DNA from: Henckelia pumila
Lineage: Eukaryota; Streptophyta; Magnoliopsida; Lamiales; Gesneriaceae
Reading direction: 5' to 3'
Length of the DNA stretch: 64,000 nt
Assembly (NCBI RefSeq): GCF_033568475.1
Contig: NW_027331831.1
Location: 8,246,001-8,310,000, forward strand
Shown here piece by piece: positions 59,720-64,000 of the stretch. The notes beneath the pieces are model-generated. The model had not been told where the DNA came from. It saw only the letters and a program-made list of their open reading frames with translations, and did not search any database. Position 1 is the stretch's first letter; every line of letters starts with the position of its first letter. The translations under genes and the position numbers were made by a program.

Positions 59720-62124
59720 TGTGGGGACCTCGGGTTGCTAATCTCATCTTAGGGCAACTAATAATTAATTAAACAATTAAAGAATAATAAATCAAGAGCA
59801 GAATTTTTTTTAAAAAAAAATCGGAGCCTCGCTCGATCGGTCAAAAGCAGCCGATCGAGCGAGCAAGAAAATCATGCCCTCGGGTTTGATCACAATTTGG
59901 CCTCGCTCGATCGGCCAAATCCTGCCGATCGAGCGAGCAAGAAAAATCAAGTTTTCTGCCCAAGAAAACCAGGCCTCGCTCGATCGGTGAAATTCACCCG
60001 ATCGAGCGGGCATCATTTCCAGAAAAATTCAGAACATTCTTTGCTGTCAAAACTTGGAACCATGGCATGAATCAACCATAAATCTACTTCTAAACATGGT
60101 ATACAATCTGGGAACATACATATAGACATGTACCAAGTCCTCAACCTCAAATCATGTGATTCTTACATCAAACAAATAACATAATAAACATTTATCGAGC
60201 AAGCTACACAAGGACTCAAATGTGAGCTTCAAATATAAAAGTGTTTATCAAGTTTGATGTTATCTAACTACCATTCTTCATCTTAAACCCGAGTCCACAC
60301 TTGCTAAATCTCGCTCCCGAGCTATCAACGTCATCTCAGACTAGCTCCTGGCCCATCTGTTGTAATGCACACATACAAAACAAAGCAACAGCCGGATAAA
60401 CTCCGGTGAGAAATCATCTCAGTATAAGCAACATATAAAGCGTTAAATAAATCATAATGACTCTATTCAATCGACTCAACAAATAGAGTAAATAACGCTT
60501 CTTTCGATCGATCGGGAATTGATTCACACTTATTCGTTGCCATCAAGATTCGTATCCGATCTTGACATGAATATTCATCTATAGAAATCATTCCGGATTC
60601 GAAAATAAGGTCGTCCTCCGACCTCGGCATAGAATCAATTCGTATCATCATCGTATCAACATCATATCAACTCAAAATCAAAGATCCACTACCTGGGATG
60701 GATCGAAAACATAAAAATCAAATCGAAATAATAAATACGTATGTGGTTTTGGCGGGACAACTCAAGAAGAATCGATCTTGAGTTTCAAAATCCCTGACTC
60801 TTGATATCGTCATTATACCTTCGTATTTCTTCTGTTTTGAATGCTTCAATCTGAAACATAGCATCAAAACATTCATATCAATCTTCATTCTAGTCAATCA
60901 TTTCAGAATCGAGCCACAATCATCAATATATCTTCAATCAAATTCATTTCAAACCTCACATCTTCTTCTTTGGTTCGAATTCGGAGTCTTGAGTCGTTAG
61001 CCTTCAAAACTAGTCTGAAACTGAGAAATAAAATTGCTATATCATCGATAACATCTAAAAGAACATCTCATCTCAGTTATAGGCTATCAAAACGGCTTCA
61101 AATCATCAATCGACGGCGTAGCGATTAAAAATCGGTAACTGACAAAATATCAAATTCGAATATAACTTATTTAACTTCATGAACGTGTGATATATCAGCA
61201 TTATAACCTCATACACCAGCATATCAACACAATCAGCTGCTATAACTCTCTATATACATGCTGGAAATCATAACAAGTTCATTCAAGAATCAATCTTTGA
61301 TTCGTTTTCGATATCGAAATGTAAATACGTTGAATAACGTAAACATAACATCAATTCCTGATATCTATCAAATTTCAATCTTCAAAACTTGCCGAAGTAA
61401 TTCAAAACTTACATCAAGTCGAAGTACTCATGGCAAGGATTCCAGAACACTTTTCGGAATTGAAATCGGACGATCGGATCAAAAGTTACGGGGTTTCGAA
61501 AATCAGAAATCAAAAGAAAGGAAGAGGATCTCGACCTCTGTTCTGAAAATTCTGAATTCCACATTTGGAATACACGTATCATGCTGATAAATCTGATTAA
61601 AAATGGGATATGTATTGCATATTTGCAATTTAACCCCTCAAGTTTTCATTAATTGTAATTTAGTCCTCGGCCTTCGTTTTAATTCAATTTCAATCCAAAA
61701 TAATTTAAAAATATTAGAATTTAAATCGAAACTCTAAATATTCCCAAATTAAATATACTCGGATTAAAATTAAATAAATTTGGATTAATTAAATAATCCT
61801 GGCCTTTTGCACTTTAGCCCTTCAAACTTCGATATTTGCAAATCAGTCCCTGATCGGGTTGTATCTTCAAAATTAATCTTCTTTAATTCCCGAAACATGG
61901 AATTTAATCTTAAATTCCATAAATATTCAAATCGAATATTTATTCTTTTAATTTAAGAATTCTCGGAATTTAATTCTCAAAATCCGTAAATTCTCAAATT
62001 AAATATTTTTGGCTCGGAAATTAAATCTATCATTTCCATAACTTCTTAAATCAATATTAGCCCATAATATGGAATTTAATTCTCAAATCCCATAATTAAT
62101 AATTTAATATTTTTGGGCCTTACA
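59720..62124 (-). repeat. 5' LTR of the nested non-coding element
   Basis: 2405 bp, closely matching the copy at 53026-55440, including the three CTCGATCGG hairpins (about 59827-60010). A short TTAATC-type segment present once more in the other copy near 53085 is the main length difference noticed near that end. Confidence 0.9.
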
Positions 62125-62404
62125 ACGAGATCGATCCACGGAGAGGATGTTGTAAGTTTAATTTTAGCAATGATATATTATAGATGGAAATATTATTATA
62201 AAACTTCAAATACACAAATTATAAAATTGTCAAAGCTTCAAAGGTTCATTGTTGGTTTATTTAAGATTGCTTAAAAAAATAAATAAAAGAAACTAAAATA
62301 AGAATAAACATAAAAGAACAATAAAATATTTAAACAAAAATATCATATAATATAGTTCTCACTATATTAATATCAGATGAACCGATATTTAATACATGAT
62401 ACCC

Positions 62405-62438
<34 letters not shown>

Positions 62439-62682
62439 TGCATAAATATAAACATAAAAGAATAATTAAATATTTAAACAAATATATCATATAATATAGT
62501 TCACACTATATTAATATCAGATTAACCGATAATTAATATATGGTACCCATAATATACATATATAAGTGCATAAATATAAATTGACATAAAATTAAATGTT
62601 AGATCAAATCACCATATTTTATTTAGAACAACCGGCAGAGCCACGCTATCGTCTAAATAAAATATATGAATTTTGTGTTTAT

Positions 62683-62808
62683 GTTAGATGCGAGAAAGTA
62701 AATGTTAGTTGCGAGAAAGTAAATGTTAGATGCGAGAAAGTAAATGTTAGTTGCGGAAAATTAAATGTTAGATGCGAGAAAGTAAATGTTAGTTGCGGAA
62801 AAGTAAAT
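62683..62808. repeat. 21-base minisatellite in the Athila 5' LTR, six units
   Basis: Six units of the form GTTAG(A/T)TGCG(A/G)(G/A)AAA(G/T)TAAAT, starting at 62683, 62704, 62725, 62746, 62767 and 62788. The other LTR has only three such units at 42322-42384. Confidence 0.85.
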
Positions 62809-64000
62809 GTTAGATCAAATCACAATATATTATTTAGAACAACCGGCAGAGCCACACTATTGTCTAAATAATATATATGACTTTATTATAAATTGATACA
62901 TATATTTATAGTATATAATTATTGTAGTATTTATTGTATCATATTAGACAACAAATCAAGGTAACCACTTCAAGGTACCAAGTATTTGATGTAAATAGAT
63001 AACAATAAATCATCCAAATTATACCTACAAATAAAAATCAATTAGTAAAAATAAAAATAGAAAAAGAAAGAATATACAAAATATAAACAATCTTACTTGA
63101 CCAACAATGAAACCATTTAACCTTGACATAAAAGGATTTAGCTTGTCATGAACATAAGACTCAAGAGTAAGGATAAAAGAAATTTCATACTTAAACTTGG
63201 AGAAATATGCACACTCAAACTCTTATTCTTACACACACAATATTTATTTTACAAGTGAGAAATTTCTCTACACTTTTGCACACTACAAAGCTTATATAAC
63301 ACATCTATTTATAGGCCAAATGAGAGCAAGAGTCCAAGGCTCATTAAATGTGAAATAGTAAAGTTGGTGGGTGCTTGTCTCCTTGAATTTCAATATCATG
63401 ACCCAACTTTAATTGGCATGTTTGATATCTTATACCACCGATTCAGCCTTTCCATTCAACATAGAACACGTAGGATATTTGTGTAGATGTGTTTGGACAT
63501 ATAATTCACCTCTTTTGGGTAAAAGGTGAAATAGTTATGATATTTTTACTACAAGCTGGTCATAATAAAAGTAAATCTTTCTCCTTTTTGATTTTTGATA
63601 ATTTGATCATCTTAATGAGGTTTTTGGAATTTCTTGTCTTCTACAAAGTTGAAGATGCCTCTTTTGTGATTCTACAGGATTTAAGATTACTCCAATATGA
63701 CCTCTGTAGCTTGAGTAATTTTATTTTTATCAAACCTGCGCAAACCGTAAAATACAACATTTTTAGTAAAATATTTAAATATAAACATATAACACTAAAA
63801 TAATACAACTTCATAATTTTAATGAAACTTTAATTTTAAAACACGCTTTTTAACATATAAATAATTAAAAATTTTAAGTTTCATCATGTAGATCAGAACG
63901 TTCGATTAAAATTTAGCTCATGCAGATTCTAATTCGGTGTAAAAAATGCATGAACATATGGAGGGTCGGATCCATCGATTCGGATCATCCAAACACAACT

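Larger units (their letters stand above)
53026..62124 (-). mobile_element. Non-coding Tekay-like LTR retrotransposon nested in the Athila 5' LTR
   Basis: LTRs 53026-55440 and 59720-62124 (about 2.4 kb each) with TGTAAGGCCC...CCCCACA ends on the minus strand. The perfect target duplication ACGAG is at 53021-53025 and 62125-62129. A tRNA-Met-type primer-binding site and a polypurine tract face each other inside. The 4.3-kb internal part has no gag or pol frame in any reading. It fits a large non-autonomous (LARD-like) derivative that needs proteins from a relative. LTR copies differ at only a few positions per hundred, so it is young. Confidence 0.9.
41637..63886 (-). mobile_element. Athila-lineage Ty3/gypsy retrotransposon with two extra 3' genes
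   Basis: Minus-strand element. The 3' LTR is 41637-43463. The 5' LTR is 52958-53025 plus 62130-63886, split by a later insertion. The flanks CGTAG (41632-41636) and TGTAG (63887-63891) form a 5-bp target duplication with one transition. The primer-binding site matches tRNA-Asp, as usual for Athila/Tat elements. Gag, protease, RT, RNase H and integrase follow in order and have Athila signatures (DLGAS protease, FMDD RT, IDFMGPF integrase). Between integrase and the 3' LTR lie a Cys/His-rich ORF and a LOG-type gene. Frame breaks, a changed integrase Asp and insertions make this copy non-autonomous. Without insertions it is about 11.8 kb. Confidence 0.9.
52958..63886 (-). repeat. 5' LTR of the Athila-lineage element, split by a 9.1-kb insertion
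   Basis: Pieces 52958-53025 and 62130-63886 (after one copy of the duplicated ACGAG). It matches the 3' LTR closely, but has six instead of three 21-base units (62683-62808) and much shorter (AT)n runs. The insertion near its U5 end would separate the promoter from the primer-binding site, so this copy can no longer make a normal genomic RNA. Confidence 0.9.
41487..64000 (+). mobile_element. Partial LTR of an outer Tekay-like element, split by the Athila element
   Basis: The left piece (41487-41636) starts TGTAGTGATCC and contains TTCGGACCCTTCGAA. The right piece (63887-64000) continues with GGTCGGATCC and ATTCGGATCATCC words and runs out of the window. The TGTAGT start and the repeated TTCGGAC-type palindromes resemble the Tekay LTR at 28583. 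Everything between is later insertion. Family assignment is inference from short motifs. Confidence 0.5.

Noticed and set aside
62683..62808. Possible CRISPR-like array of 21-base repeats
   Set aside because: Units are directly adjacent with no spacers, lie in a plant LTR and vary in number like a minisatellite.

Overview
The window is nuclear DNA from a flowering plant, almost certainly a eudicot. It is AT-rich, its genes have many introns with GT..AG borders, and large parts are nested LTR retrotransposons and small DNA transposons. I cannot name the species. All coordinates, splice sites and family calls were read by eye from the sequence; no alignment or database search was run.

Gene-bearing left half (1-26.5 kb). 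Four host genes lie on the + strand, separated by AT-rich intergenic DNA with MITE-like elements. They are: (1) a compact FUS3-like B3 transcription factor of the AFL type (3747-5925, 6 exons, 243 aa), with two copies of its family's own target site, the RY repeat, in intron 1; (2) a small NET3-type NAB-domain actin/membrane adaptor (7148-8445, 2 exons, 223 aa); (3) an SCD2-like coiled-coil protein (10565-17876, 17 coding exons, 558 aa); (4) a serine carboxypeptidase-like protein closest to the SCPL45 type (23739-26329, 9 exons, 473 aa), with the catalytic triad intact and one GC-AG intron. They are unrelated in function; nothing suggests a cluster.

Transposon-rich right half (26.6-64 kb). 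A foldback Mutator-like element with a perfect 9-bp target duplication sits at 26623-27447. A LTR-like repeat with a diverged target duplication (28248-37676) is split by a 7.25-kb Tekay/Del-like Ty3/gypsy element (28583-35832) that keeps integrase but no recognisable gag, protease or RT. More foldback/MITE-like elements and a truncated LINE follow (37973-40799). From 41487 to the window end there is a nest: a Tekay-like LTR contains a 22-kb minus-strand Athila-lineage element (41637-63886). That element is itself broken by a solo LTR (46325-47645, inside integrase) and by a 9.1-kb non-coding Tekay-like element (53026-62124, inside its 5' LTR).

Most interesting point: between the end of integrase and the 3' LTR, where Athila elements often carry an env-like gene, this element carries two other genes in the sense direction. 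One is an intact, intronless LOG-type cytokinin-activating enzyme (44954-45523). Just upstream is a small basic Cys/His-rich ORF (45468-45989) whose layout resembles the cysteine-rich nucleic-acid-binding proteins of carlaviruses. A good splice acceptor precedes both. A retrotransposon carrying a hormone-activating enzyme next to a possible silencing-suppressor-like protein would be an unusual accessory cassette.
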